Source: Burkholderiales bacterium Ga0077547
GTDB lineage: Bacteria > Pseudomonadota > Gammaproteobacteria > Burkholderiales > Burkholderiaceae_C
Length of the DNA: 64,000 nucleotides
NCBI GenBank assembly: GCA_001464195.1
Contig: LNEY01000008.1
Span: 1-64,000, forward strand
Direction: 5' to 3'
Of this stretch, positions 6,213 through 15,296 are shown in pieces (positions within the stretch are counted from its first letter, which is position 1; each line of letters begins with the position of its first letter). The notes beneath the pieces were generated by a model that did not search any database, had not been told where the DNA came from, and saw only the letters and a program-made list of their open reading frames with translations. Made by a program: the position numbers and the translations under genes.

Positions 6213-6605
6213 ATGACCATCGTCGTCCGCTTCAACACCGAGCTGTTCGATGTCACGCGCGAACGTCCCAACCCGGTCAATCCAATTGCCGGCGAGTCGC
6301 TGCTCCTGTGGCTGAAGGCTCGCCTGGGCACGAGCCACCCGGTGACTGAACCTGACGCAGAGGACTGGGGTTGGTACGCCCACATCGATTGGGATGGAAC
6401 GAACTACATGCTGGGGGCGAGCGCATCAGAGCCCGAAAGCGGTGAGTGCGAGTGGATCCTGCAGATTGTTCGCACCAGGTCGCTCAAGGAGCGGCTGCTG
6501 GGCCGCGGGCGTGCCACGAGCTCGGACCCCTGCGTCGTGCGCATCGTCCAGTTGCTTTCTGCCGAGCCCGGCTTTCGCAGTGTCCAGGTTGAAGCTGCGG
6601 CCTGA
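6213..6605 (+). CDS. Hypothetical protein
   Basis: A 130-residue soluble protein of unknown function. It starts MTIVVRFNTELFDV, contains a Trp-rich middle (EDWGWYAHIDWDGTNYMLG) and ends with an alpha-helical VVRIVQLLSAEP segment. It has no signal peptide or membrane helix. It lies 39 bases after the SRPBCC gene and 51 before the next, all on the same strand, so they may be co-transcribed. Confidence 0.6.
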   Translation: MTIVVRFNTELFDVTRERPNPVNPIAGESLLLWLKARLGTSHPVTEPDAEDWGWYAHIDWDGTNYMLGASASEPESGECEWILQIVRTRSLKERLLGRGRATSSDPCVVRIVQLLSAEPGFRSVQVEAAA

Positions 6606-6656
6606 CGCCGGGCTCGCTGGCATCATCCGAATGCTCCAGCTGTCAAAGGCATTCCC

Positions 6657-6947
6657 GTGAACATCCGTCCTACCCTGTTGACTGCCGCGCTGGCAGGCGT
6701 CGTCGCCGCATTGGTTTGGCCTGTTCTTTGGGCCCAGTGGGGCGGCGCCGCAGTGGGTGGGAGCTTCGAGTTCATCATCGCCACGCTGCTCGTCATCGTG
6801 CTGCCGGCCCATGCGTTTGTCGTCGGATTCACGCGCACGCACGACCCCTCGACCCGCACGATCGACAGCGCGCTGCTCAAGCGAATCGGTGCCTGGCTGG
6901 GGTCTGCGGCCGGCGTCACCGCGTTTCGCGCGTTGGCGGGGCTGTAG
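6657..6947 (+). CDS. Small hypothetical membrane protein
   Basis: Ninety-six residues with hydrophobic segments at about 7-30, 36-58 and 80-96, so two or three membrane helices. No family is recognised. The start is GTG 6657 (MNIRPTLL). It follows the previous gene closely and is followed 50 bases later by the DM13 gene. Confidence 0.6.
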   Translation: MNIRPTLLTAALAGVVAALVWPVLWAQWGGAAVGGSFEFIIATLLVIVLPAHAFVVGFTRTHDPSTRTIDSALLKRIGAWLGSAAGVTAFRALAGL

Positions 6948-6997
6948 CCGCCGATCGTTAACGGCGTGATCCGACAACCCTGACTTGTGGTGTCCCC

Positions 6998-7474
6998 ATG
7001 AAGAAGCGACAAGCCCTGTTACTTGTGATCACGCACGGTGCGGTGGCCGCTGCCGGATTCGCTGGTGGCATCTACGCGCTGCCCGTCCTCATTGCGCCGC
7101 CCGCGCCCACGCACGAGGAGATGAAGGCGGCCATCGCCCAGGTGCAGTTCACCGGTGAGTTCCGACGCGACTTGAAGGACAGCGACTCGCTGCATTGGGG
7201 AGAGGGTGTCGTCTCCATCGCGTCCAGTGCCATCTCGCTGTCTGGCCGGCTGGCACCCGGGCCCGACTACAAGCTCTATCTCTCACCCGAGTTCGTCGAA
7301 ACGGAAGCAGACTTCAAGCGTCTCAAATCACGCATGGTTCGAGTCGGCGACGTCAAGACCTTCGAGAACTTCATCGTCGCGGTGCCCCAGGGCATTGACC
7401 CTGCTCAATACAGTGCGGTGGTGGTCTGGTGCGAAGCCTTCGGCCAGTTCATCACGGCGGCCCCGTACCGGTAA
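6998..7474 (+). CDS. DM13-domain membrane-anchored protein
   Basis: A 158-residue protein. An N-terminal hydrophobic segment (about 7-31) acts as signal anchor, then a periplasmic DM13 domain from about residue 48: HWGEGVVSIASSAISLSG, LAPGPDYKLYLSP and the C-terminal VVVWCEAFGQFITAAPY with its conserved Cys. DM13 domains are proposed to carry out electron transfer or adhesion-linked redox work; no partner is visible here. The start is ATG 6998. It is conserved enough to be confident of the domain, not of the role. Confidence 0.8.
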   Translation: MKKRQALLLVITHGAVAAAGFAGGIYALPVLIAPPAPTHEEMKAAIAQVQFTGEFRRDLKDSDSLHWGEGVVSIASSAISLSGRLAPGPDYKLYLSPEFVETEADFKRLKSRMVRVGDVKTFENFIVAVPQGIDPAQYSAVVVWCEAFGQFITAAPYR

Positions 7475-7490
7475 GGGTCAGGTGCATCGC

Positions 7491-8027
7491 ATGTTCGAAG
7501 AAGTTCTCGAGTTCTGGTTCAAGGAGATTCAGCCCGAGCAGCAGTGGCGGGTCGATCCGGGCCTCGACGACGCGATCAGGCAGCGGTTCGGCGAACTGCA
7601 CCGGGCCGCCAGCCTGGGGGAGCTCTGGTCCTGGCGCTCGCAGGCGCGGGGTCGCTTGGCCGAGATCATCGTGCTCGATCAGTTCTCGCGGAACATGCAC
7701 CGCGGCACCCGCGAGGCATTTGCCAGCGACGCCATGGCACTCGCGCTCGCCCAGGAGGCCGTGGCCGGTGGGCACGATGCGGTGATTCCCGCCGAGCAGC
7801 GTGTCTTTCTCTACATGCCCTTCGAGCACAGCGAGTCGAAACTCGTCCACATCGAAGCCGTGCGCCTGTTCGGCACCCTCGGCCTGCCGACCTACCTCGA
7901 CTACGAGCTACGCCACAAGGCCATCATCGACCGCTTCGGTCGCTACCCGCACCGCAACGACGTGCTGGGTCGCACCTCGACGCCCGAGGAGCTGGCCTTC
8001 CTGGAGCAGCCGGGCTCGCGCTTCTAG
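7491..8027 (+). CDS. DUF924 family protein
   Basis: A 178-residue all-helical protein of the DUF924 (TPR-like) family, function unknown. VLEFWFKEI at the start, LAEIIVLDQFSRNMHRGT in the middle, FLYMPFEHSE, and YPHRNDVLGRTSTPEELAFLE at the end are the family's hallmark blocks. The length is normal. ATG 7491 is 14 bases after the DM13 gene's stop, suggesting co-transcription. The longer reading frame upstream overlaps that gene and is ignored. Confidence 0.9.
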   Translation: MFEEVLEFWFKEIQPEQQWRVDPGLDDAIRQRFGELHRAASLGELWSWRSQARGRLAEIIVLDQFSRNMHRGTREAFASDAMALALAQEAVAGGHDAVIPAEQRVFLYMPFEHSESKLVHIEAVRLFGTLGLPTYLDYELRHKAIIDRFGRYPHRNDVLGRTSTPEELAFLEQPGSRF

Positions 8028-8057
8028 TGGGCGCTGGTTCCGGGCTGGGCGGGTGGG

Positions 8058-10679
8058 TTACTTCGACAAGCTGTCGTAGACCACGGGCACCACCAGCAGG
8101 CTCAGCACGGTCGAGATCAGCAGGCCGCCCATGATGGCGATCGCCATCGGGACGCGCAGTTCCGATCCGGCGCCGAAGCCCAGGGCCAGCGGCAGCATGC
8201 CGAGCACGGTGGCGGCGGTGGTCATCAGGATGGGGCGCAGGCGTATGGGTGCGGCCAGCAGGATGGCTTGGCGGCGGGGCAGCCCGGTGGCGCGCAATTG
8301 CTTGATGTAGTCGACGATCAGGATCGCGTTCTTGTTGGTCAGCCCCAGCAGGAAGATGACGCCCAGCATCGAGACCATGCCGAAGTCGGCCTGCGTCACC
8401 AGCAGGCCCAGCATCGCGCCGATGATGCACAGTGGCAGCGACGCGATGACCACCACGGTGTCGAGCAGGCTGCGGAACAGCGCGTACAGCACGAGGAAGA
8501 TGCACAGCAGCGACAGCCCCAGCGTTTTCAGGAAGCTGCCGATGATCTCCTCGGCTTGTGCCGACTCACCACCAAGGTCGAGGCTGATGCCGGGCGGCAG
8601 CGTGGCCTGGGCGGCCGCCACGGCCAGATCGGTGACTTCGCCGATCGCGGCATTCGGTCCGAGGTTGGCGGTGATCAGCGCGACCCGGCGGCCGTTGTGG
8701 TGCTGAATCTCCAGCGGCACGTTGCCGTCCATGCGCGCGGTGCTGCTGCTGATGTCGGTCAGACCGGGGACGCTTTGAAGGCGCTGCGTCAGCGCCTGCC
8801 CAGCCTGCTGCAGCGCAACCACGTCATCGCCCACCAGGCGCAATTGCACCGGCCGTTCGCCGCCGCTGTCGACGAAGGGAATGTCTTCGACGCTGGTGGT
8901 GACGCCTGCGATCGCGGGCATGGTGCGGCGAAACTGCTGCTGCAGATCGGCGGTGCGGATCTCTCGGTCGTCCTTGAGCTGGATGTGGATCGACCCCTTG
9001 TGGGCCTCGCCCTGGCGGGTCCCGACGATGGTGAATGTGGCCTCGACCGCGGGTGACTGGCGCACGAAGGCATCGAGCGTTGCGGCCACGGCCAGCGAGT
9101 CTTGCAGCGGGTCGAATTCGGCAGCGGTGGGACCGTCCGGTGCCGTGGCGGGTGGGGTGCTGTAGTTCAGATAGAACTCCCCGCGGTCCAGCGTGGGGAT
9201 GAAGCCTTTGGGGATCAATGGGATCAACGCCAGGCTGGCGGCAAAGCACAGCATCGCGCCGCCCAGCACGACACGCCGATGCGCCAACGACCAGGCCAGC
9301 CAGCGGCTGTAGTGGCGCGTGAGTGCCGACGGCGCCACGGTGTGCATCGCGGCGGACGAAGCCTCGTCGGCTGGTGCTGGGTCGCGTGTGACGCGCGCCT
9401 CCAGCCAGTACACCGCCAGCACGGGCGACAGCGTGCGCGAGACCAGCAGCGAGATCAGCATCGCCGCCGAGATGGTGATGCCGAAGGGCCGGAAGAACTG
9501 CCCCAGCACGCCACTCATCAGGCCGATGGGCAGGAACACCGCCACCACCGTCAGCGTGGCCGCAGTCACCGTCAGGCCGATCTCATCCGTGGCCCTGATG
9601 GCCGCCTCGCGCGGGGACTGGCCCATGTCGAGGTGCCGAGTAATGTTTTCCAGATCGACGATCGCATCGTCGACCACATTGCCGACGATCATCGCCAGCG
9701 CCAGCAGCGTGATGGTCTCGAGGTTGAAGCCGTACAGCATCATGACGATGGCGGTGCCCAGCAGCGAGGTCGGGATCGCCAGCGCAGAAATCGCCGTGGC
9801 ACGCCAGTTCCAGAGGAACGGAAAGATCACCAGGGCCGAGATCACCACCGCCTCGGCCAGGGCTTGCAGCGTCTGGCGTGTGGCCGCGCGGATGTAGTCA
9901 GCCTGCGTCTGCGCGAGCGTCAGCGTCACACGATCCGCAGAAGCAGCCGCGCGGCTGTTGATCTGCTGCACCGTGGCGGCGATGCCATCGGCCACGTCCA
10001 AGGTGTTGGCATCGCCGCGCTTGACGACCTGGAGGGCCAGCGCTGAGCGGCCGTTCAAGCGCACCAGTGTGCCCGCTTGCGAGGCGGCCTCGGGTGCGAT
10101 CGCACCTTTCGGCTCGCCGAGCGTGTGGACCTTGAGCACACCGGGGAGGGCCTGGATCGCAGGCACGATCTGCTGTGCGGTCAGTGCGCTCAGACGATCC
10201 AGCGGCAGCGTGGTGCTTTCCACTGCGTAGGTCGCCACGACCGCTTCGTTGAGGTTGATCGGCAGCACCTGGGTGCGCGTGTCAGCGGGCAGCTGGAGCG
10301 GCTTCAGGGCATCCTCGACCAGGCGGCGTGAAGCCTCCAGGTCGCTGCCCACATCGAAGGGCACATTCACGACCACCTGCCCCGGATAGGTCGTCGAGGC
10401 CACATCGGAGGTGCCCGGCAGGGCGCGCAGCGCCTGCTCGATGGGGCGGGTGAGCTGGGTCTCGGTCGGCTCTGCGCCGTCGATCGGGGCCGCGGCCTGC
10501 ACGACCACCACCGGGTAGGTGATGTCGGGGAACAGCGCAAACTTGAGCGAACTGGCCGCAAACGCGCCGACCACCATCAGCACCAGCCAGAACGCCACCG
10601 TCAGCCGCGGATGGTTGATCGCCAGCCGAGAGATGTTGAAGCGTTCGCGCAGGGAGGGATTCAGAGGGGGCGCAGGCAT
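8058..10679 (-). CDS. RND efflux transporter permease (AcrB/HAE-1 type), short form
   Basis: An 873-residue proton-driven inner-membrane pump. First helix at about 26-48, FPDITYPVVVVQAAAP after it, the paired proton-relay aspartates in VVDDAIVDLEN (about 335-345), and a C-terminal helix bundle ending LLVVPVVYDSL. It is about 150 residues shorter than AcrB, with much of the shortfall in the first periplasmic loop. No adaptor or outer-membrane channel gene is adjacent, so it must borrow partners or act alone. It lies 49 bases downstream of the hopanoid aminotransferase gene, possibly in the same operon, but it is not the MMPL-type hopanoid transporter HpnN. Confidence 0.88.
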   Translation of the reverse strand: MPAPPLNPSLRERFNISRLAINHPRLTVAFWLVLMVVGAFAASSLKFALFPDITYPVVVVQAAAPIDGAEPTETQLTRPIEQALRALPGTSDVASTTYPGQVVVNVPFDVGSDLEASRRLVEDALKPLQLPADTRTQVLPINLNEAVVATYAVESTTLPLDRLSALTAQQIVPAIQALPGVLKVHTLGEPKGAIAPEAASQAGTLVRLNGRSALALQVVKRGDANTLDVADGIAATVQQINSRAAASADRVTLTLAQTQADYIRAATRQTLQALAEAVVISALVIFPFLWNWRATAISALAIPTSLLGTAIVMMLYGFNLETITLLALAMIVGNVVDDAIVDLENITRHLDMGQSPREAAIRATDEIGLTVTAATLTVVAVFLPIGLMSGVLGQFFRPFGITISAAMLISLLVSRTLSPVLAVYWLEARVTRDPAPADEASSAAMHTVAPSALTRHYSRWLAWSLAHRRVVLGGAMLCFAASLALIPLIPKGFIPTLDRGEFYLNYSTPPATAPDGPTAAEFDPLQDSLAVAATLDAFVRQSPAVEATFTIVGTRQGEAHKGSIHIQLKDDREIRTADLQQQFRRTMPAIAGVTTSVEDIPFVDSGGERPVQLRLVGDDVVALQQAGQALTQRLQSVPGLTDISSSTARMDGNVPLEIQHHNGRRVALITANLGPNAAIGEVTDLAVAAAQATLPPGISLDLGGESAQAEEIIGSFLKTLGLSLLCIFLVLYALFRSLLDTVVVIASLPLCIIGAMLGLLVTQADFGMVSMLGVIFLLGLTNKNAILIVDYIKQLRATGLPRRQAILLAAPIRLRPILMTTAATVLGMLPLALGFGAGSELRVPMAIAIMGGLLISTVLSLLVVPVVYDSLSK

Positions 10680-10728
10680 GGGGCGGTGGCGAAGGGGATG
10701 CCTGGCGCGAGGCGCTGGAGGAAAAAAA

Positions 10729-12114
10729 TCAAGCGGCGCGGGCCTTCAGGGCGTGACCGGCCAGCGTCTTGCCCAGGTCCCAAACCGCGCCTGGGACGCG
10801 GTGGCAGTCGGCAATGACGGCATCGAAGGCGCTGACGATCTGCGCCTTGTCGTCTCGGCTGATGACCAGCGGCGGCAGCAGCTTGATGACGTTCAGTCCG
10901 TGGCCGGCCACCTGCGTGAGGATGCGGTGGTCCTTGAACAGCGGGATCGAGATCATCTGGCTGAACAGGCCCTTGTTGGCCAGCTCCAGCGCGCCCCAGG
11001 CGGCTTTCAGGCCGAGGCTGCGTGGCGAGCCGAACTCGAGCGCCATCATCAGGCCCTTGCCGCGCACCGCCTTCAGGAACTCGTAGCGCTCGACCATCGC
11101 GCCGAGCTCGGCGATCAGTTCACCCCCCAGTGAGGCCGCATGCTCCACGAGGTGTTCGGACTCGATCACTTCGAGCGCCGCCAGCCCGGCTGCCATCGCC
11201 ATGTTGTTCTTCGAGAAGGTGGAGCCGTGCACCACCGCACGGTCGATGCGGTTGAACACCGCGTCCATCACCGGCTTGCGCATGGCCACCGCGCCCACCG
11301 GCACGAAGCCGCCGGACAGCGCCTTGGCCATCAGCACCATGTCGGGCTCCACGCCCCAGTGCTCGACGGCGAAGAACTTGCCGGTGCGTCCCATGCCGGT
11401 CTGGATCTCGTCGGCCACGAACAGCGTGCCGTACTGGCGGCACAGCTTGGCGGCTTCGGGCAGGTAGTTGTCGTCGGGGAGGTTCACGCCCTTGCCCTGG
11501 ATGGGCTCGACGATGAACGCCGCCACATCACGGCCGCGCAGTGCGGCGTCGAGTGCGGCGAGGTCGTTGAAGGGCACCGCGTTGCAATCGGGGATCAGCG
11601 GGCCGAAACCGTCTTGAAAGATGCGCTCGCCGGTCAGTGACAGCGCACCCATCGTCAGGCCATGAAAGGAATGGTCGCAGTGGACGATCTTGCCGCGCTT
11701 GGTCGTGCTGCGGCTGAACTTGATCGCGGCTTCCACCGCTTCGGCGCCCGAGTTGCAAAAGAACAGCTTGCTGATGTCGCCCGGTGTGTGGCGCAGCAGT
11801 CGCTCGGCCAGCAGCCCGCTCAGCACCGACACATCGAGTTGCACCAGGTCGGGCAGCTGCAGATCCAGCACGTCGCGCAGGGCGCCGATCACCGTCGGAT
11901 GGTTGCGCCCCAGCGCGAACACGCCCCAGCCGGCCAGCAGGTCGAGGTAGCGATCGCCAGCCTCGTCGAACAGATAGGGCCCCTCCGCGCGCACGTACCG
12001 GCGGTCGTAACCGATGGTGCGCAGCAGCCGCACCATCTGGGTGTTGAGGTGGGCCTCGTGGAGGGAGAAGTTCTCCTGTCGGCGCGCAGCGATCAGGTCG
12101 GCAAGGAAAGCCAT
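10729..12114 (-). CDS. hpnO: Class III aminotransferase, probable hopanoid side-chain aminotransferase (HpnO-like)
   Basis: A 461-residue PLP enzyme. Family blocks: FFCNSGAEAVEAAIK, HSFHGLTMGALSLTG, VADEIQTGMGRTGKFF and LMAKALSGGFVPVGAV with the Schiff-base lysine. Its position after shc and hpnG suggests it aminates the C5 side chain to give aminobacteriohopanetriol, as HpnO does; sequence alone would also fit a general omega-aminotransferase. ATG 12114 (MAFLADLIAARR) is chosen; a TTG start at 12177 would overlap hpnG. No clear Shine-Dalgarno. Confidence 0.75.
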   Translation of the reverse strand: MAFLADLIAARRQENFSLHEAHLNTQMVRLLRTIGYDRRYVRAEGPYLFDEAGDRYLDLLAGWGVFALGRNHPTVIGALRDVLDLQLPDLVQLDVSVLSGLLAERLLRHTPGDISKLFFCNSGAEAVEAAIKFSRSTTKRGKIVHCDHSFHGLTMGALSLTGERIFQDGFGPLIPDCNAVPFNDLAALDAALRGRDVAAFIVEPIQGKGVNLPDDNYLPEAAKLCRQYGTLFVADEIQTGMGRTGKFFAVEHWGVEPDMVLMAKALSGGFVPVGAVAMRKPVMDAVFNRIDRAVVHGSTFSKNNMAMAAGLAALEVIESEHLVEHAASLGGELIAELGAMVERYEFLKAVRGKGLMMALEFGSPRSLGLKAAWGALELANKGLFSQMISIPLFKDHRILTQVAGHGLNVIKLLPPLVISRDDKAQIVSAFDAVIADCHRVPGAVWDLGKTLAGHALKARAA

Positions 12115-12173
12115 GGAGGGGTACGACGGTGGTATTTTGAGATTCTTGCAGACAGGCGCTTTGCGACCGAAGT

Positions 12174-12962
12174 TCAATCCAAAGCGGCGTCAGGGGTGAA
12201 GCGGCTGGCTCGCGCGGCTTCTGCATTGGACCGCACCTGAGCCAGGGCCTTCGTCAGCAGGAGGTTGTCGCCCACGCCCGCGCGCACCGCACGCAGGCTG
12301 GCCATCGATGTGCGAAAGCCGCGGGCGAGCTGCATCAGGGTCCACACATCAGCCGGCCGACGCAACAGGCCGCGCAGCAGCGGCGCCAGCGGGACGCGAC
12401 CGTGGTCATCGAGGTGGTCGGTGACGAGCGCGGGCAGCGACCACTCCAGAGGATCGACCACGCTGCGCACCACCAGCCAGGGCAGGGCGTGCCGATGCGC
12501 CACGCGCGCGATGGCGGCGCTTTCCATGTCGGCCAGCACGCCACCCGTCTGTGCAGCCAGCGTGCGTTTGGCGGTGCTGTTGGCCACCACCTGCGACGCG
12601 TGGGCGAGCGAGCCGCCAGAAGTGGAAAGCTCGCCCAACGCGGTGGTGAGCATTTGTCGCCAGGCGGCGTCGGTCGTCCAGCGTTGACCGTCGGGGGTGA
12701 CAACGGCATCGGGCAGGCACAGCGCGCCAGCGGCCAAACCGGGCGCCAATCCCGCCGCACAGCCCCAGCTCACCAGGCCTGAGACGCCAGCATCGACGAG
12801 CCACTGCGCGGCCTGCGCTGCGCGCTGCTCGCCCACACCCGATACGGCCAGCAACGCCTGGTCACCGATGGCTTGCTGCTCGCCAACACGAACGGCGCGG
12901 CGGCACCAGGTGCGCGATTCAGACGGCAGTGCGACGACGAGGCCGGCGCGGCTGACACTCAC
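12174..12962 (-). CDS. hpnG: Hopanoid-associated nucleoside phosphorylase HpnG
   Basis: About 262 residues. It removes adenine from adenosylhopane to give ribosylhopane or its phosphate. SWGCAAGLAPGL and the VLADMESAAIARVA block are the nucleoside phosphorylase (PNP/MTAN) signatures, and GVGEQRAAQAA lies near the N-terminus. The GTG at 12960-12962 starts almost on the shc stop, implying translational coupling; a TTG at 12974 is the alternative. Downstream come the aminotransferase and RND genes in the same direction. Confidence 0.88.
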   Translation of the reverse strand: MSVSRAGLVVALPSESRTWCRRAVRVGEQQAIGDQALLAVSGVGEQRAAQAAQWLVDAGVSGLVSWGCAAGLAPGLAAGALCLPDAVVTPDGQRWTTDAAWRQMLTTALGELSTSGGSLAHASQVVANSTAKRTLAAQTGGVLADMESAAIARVAHRHALPWLVVRSVVDPLEWSLPALVTDHLDDHGRVPLAPLLRGLLRRPADVWTLMQLARGFRTSMASLRAVRAGVGDNLLLTKALAQVRSNAEAARASRFTPDAALD

Positions 12963-12963
12963 C

Positions 12964-14964
12964 TCAGGCCGCAATCCATTGTTCGGCCAGCGACTCGGAG
13001 GGCCTTTGGGAAGGCACCTCTACAGACCCCGCGCTGTCCAGGTGCAGGCCGATCAGTCGGGCATGACGCGCGAGGGCCCAGACCGGGAAGTACGCGCTGT
13101 AGCCGTGGTACTTCAGGTAGAAAACGCGCGGAAAACCGGGCGCGGTGTACCACGGCTCGGTCCAGAGGCCCTGGCTGTCCTGGGTGGCTGCGAGGTAAGC
13201 CGCACCACGGGCCACCGCGTCGCACAGGCCTTCACCGGCGGCCATCAGCGCCAGCATCGCCCAGGCGGTCTGGAAGGAGGTGCTTTCGCTGGCGTGGCCG
13301 GCCGTGGCCGGGTCTTCGTAGCTGTCGTTGTGTTCGCCCCAGCCGCCATCGGCTCGCTGCACGCTTTTCAGCCAGGCCACCGCCCGCTGCACCGCCGGGT
13401 CACTGGCCGGGATGCCGACCTGCTCGAACGCCGTCAGCACCGACCAGGTGCCATACAGGTAGTTGGTGCCCCAGCGCCCGAACCAGGCCCCCGACGCTTC
13501 CTGTTGCTGACGCAGGTAGGCCATGCAGGCGTCGAGCTGCGACCGTGCCGAATCGCCCAGCAGGTGCAACGCGATCAGGCAACGTGCGCTGACGTCGGCG
13601 GTGGGCGGATCCAGCAGGGCCCCGTGGTCGGCGAACGGAATTTCATTGAGGTAATAGTGGGTGTTGTCGACGTCGAAGGCGCCGAAGCCGCCGTTGCTCG
13701 ATTGCATGCCGGCGACCCACCGTATCGCGCGGCGCAGATGTTCCTCGTCGGGTGTGCGGCCTGCGGCGCGCATGGCCCAGGCCACGGCACTGGTGTCATC
13801 GAGGTCGGGGTAATGGGCATTGGCGAACTGGAAAGGCCAGCCACCCCCGGCCAGGTCGGGTCGCGAGTCGCGCCAGTCGCCAGGCTCATCACTCAGCTGA
13901 ACCGCATCCAGCCAGGCCAGCCCGCGTCGGGCCGCCTGCTGCCCCACCGGCCCGGCTTCGGTCAGGGCCAGCGCGGCCAGCGCGGTGTCCCACACCGGTG
14001 GCAGGCAGGGCTGGCAGTAGGCGGAATGCTCGGTGACGACCAACAGGTCCTTCAACGATTGGCGAGCGGCCACGCAATGCGGGTGATCGGCGGGGTAGCC
14101 CAGCAGGTGCAGTGCCTCGTAGGCATTCACCATCGCCGGGAAGATGGCGCCGAGCCCGCCCTCGCCATTCAGGCGTTCGATGAGCCAGTTCTCGGCGCGG
14201 CGGACCGCGCGCTCTCGCAACCAGCGCGGGATGAAGGGCTCCACCCGCTTGCCGATTGAATCGAAGAGCAGGAAGGCGCGGTTGAGCGTCGAGCGCACCG
14301 GAAAGTAGTCTCGCTCCTGATCGGGCGGGGTGATGAACAACTCGCCGATGCCGACACCGTCGGGATTGCGCGCACGGGGCTTCAGGCTGCACAGGATGAG
14401 CAGCGGCACCATCACCGTGCGTGACCAGTACGACACCTTGGACAGATGGAACGGAAACCAGCGCGGTAGCAGCAGCGCCTCGACCGGAATGAAAGGCACC
14501 GCACGCCAGGGCACCTGCTGAAACAGCGCCAGCGTGATGCGGGTGAACACATTGGCTCGCGCGGCGCCGCCGTGGGCCAGGATGGCACGGCGGGCGCGCT
14601 GCATGTGGGCGGCCTCCGGATCGTCACCGGCCAGCTTCAGCGCGTAGTACACCTTCACCGAACAGCTGAGGTCCAACGCCCCACCGTGGTACAGAGCCCA
14701 ACCGCCATCTGCCTGCTGACGTTCACGCAGATAGACCGCCAACTTGGCAGCGAGGTCGCGATCGACCTCGTCCATGTAATGCATCATCAGCAGGTATTCG
14801 GCGGGGATGGTGCAGTCGGCTTCGAGCTCGAAGCACCAGTAGCCCTCGGCATGCTGCCGCTCGAGGAGGGCACTGACGCTGCGGCCGAGCGCCGCTTCGA
14901 TGACTGCCTTGTGACCCTGCGGCCGGTCGGTCATGCCGAACTCAAGCAATTCACCCACGTTCAC
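12964..14964 (-). CDS. shc: Squalene-hopene cyclase
   Basis: About 666 residues. It cyclises squalene to hopene at the membrane. The protonating DXDD motif is present as YPDLDDTSAVAWAM. Several QW-type repeats are visible (VQRADGGWGEHND, QQADGGWALYHG, QSSNGGFGAFD), along with the hydrophobic C-terminal half. Length is normal. Start: GTG 14964 follows GAGGA; GTG 14958, TTG 14979 and ATG 14934 are in-frame alternatives. It heads the leftward operon with hpnG and is divergent from hpnH. Confidence 0.95.
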   Translation of the reverse strand: MNVGELLEFGMTDRPQGHKAVIEAALGRSVSALLERQHAEGYWCFELEADCTIPAEYLLMMHYMDEVDRDLAAKLAVYLRERQQADGGWALYHGGALDLSCSVKVYYALKLAGDDPEAAHMQRARRAILAHGGAARANVFTRITLALFQQVPWRAVPFIPVEALLLPRWFPFHLSKVSYWSRTVMVPLLILCSLKPRARNPDGVGIGELFITPPDQERDYFPVRSTLNRAFLLFDSIGKRVEPFIPRWLRERAVRRAENWLIERLNGEGGLGAIFPAMVNAYEALHLLGYPADHPHCVAARQSLKDLLVVTEHSAYCQPCLPPVWDTALAALALTEAGPVGQQAARRGLAWLDAVQLSDEPGDWRDSRPDLAGGGWPFQFANAHYPDLDDTSAVAWAMRAAGRTPDEEHLRRAIRWVAGMQSSNGGFGAFDVDNTHYYLNEIPFADHGALLDPPTADVSARCLIALHLLGDSARSQLDACMAYLRQQQEASGAWFGRWGTNYLYGTWSVLTAFEQVGIPASDPAVQRAVAWLKSVQRADGGWGEHNDSYEDPATAGHASESTSFQTAWAMLALMAAGEGLCDAVARGAAYLAATQDSQGLWTEPWYTAPGFPRVFYLKYHGYSAYFPVWALARHARLIGLHLDSAGSVEVPSQRPSESLAEQWIAA

Positions 14965-14979
14965 ACTGTCCTCGTTCAA

Positions 14980-15296
14980 TCGTCATGTCGCGCGTCTGAC
15001 GGGATGCTGCAACGCCAGGCGTGTGGCGGTGCGCTCAGCCCATACGACCGCCGCTCGGATGGTGAGCCGATTCCATGCCAGCTGATGGCCCATGGCACTA
15101 TATGCGTGAACCGCAGGCAACCAGTGTGCAGCCAGGACATGCTCAATGGCGGAACTGAACCTCTCGCGGGTTGTCTTTGCCGTAGCGGCAAGGTGCCGCG
15201 TGGTGCCGACGTTAGACTGACCTGCCGGGGTGGTGGCGGTCAGACCGATCCTCCGAGCGACATCTGAAACGGGACCGACGAAGAACAGCGACCTGT
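14980..15296. other. Divergent intergenic region between shc and hpnH
   Basis: About 317 bases with no supported gene. It must hold promoters for the leftward shc operon and rightward hpnH. I see no clear sigma-70 boxes or operator repeats and make no further claim. Confidence 0.5.

Noticed and set aside
8058-10679. Assigning the RND protein as hopanoid transporter HpnN
   Set aside because: The FPDITYPVV block and VVDDAIVD relay are HAE-1/AcrB type; HpnN is an MMPL-type protein with a different N-terminus.
12697-14259. 520-codon plus-strand frame opposite shc
   Set aside because: Antisense to the squalene-hopene cyclase, with repetitive Arg/Gly/Gln composition and no domain.
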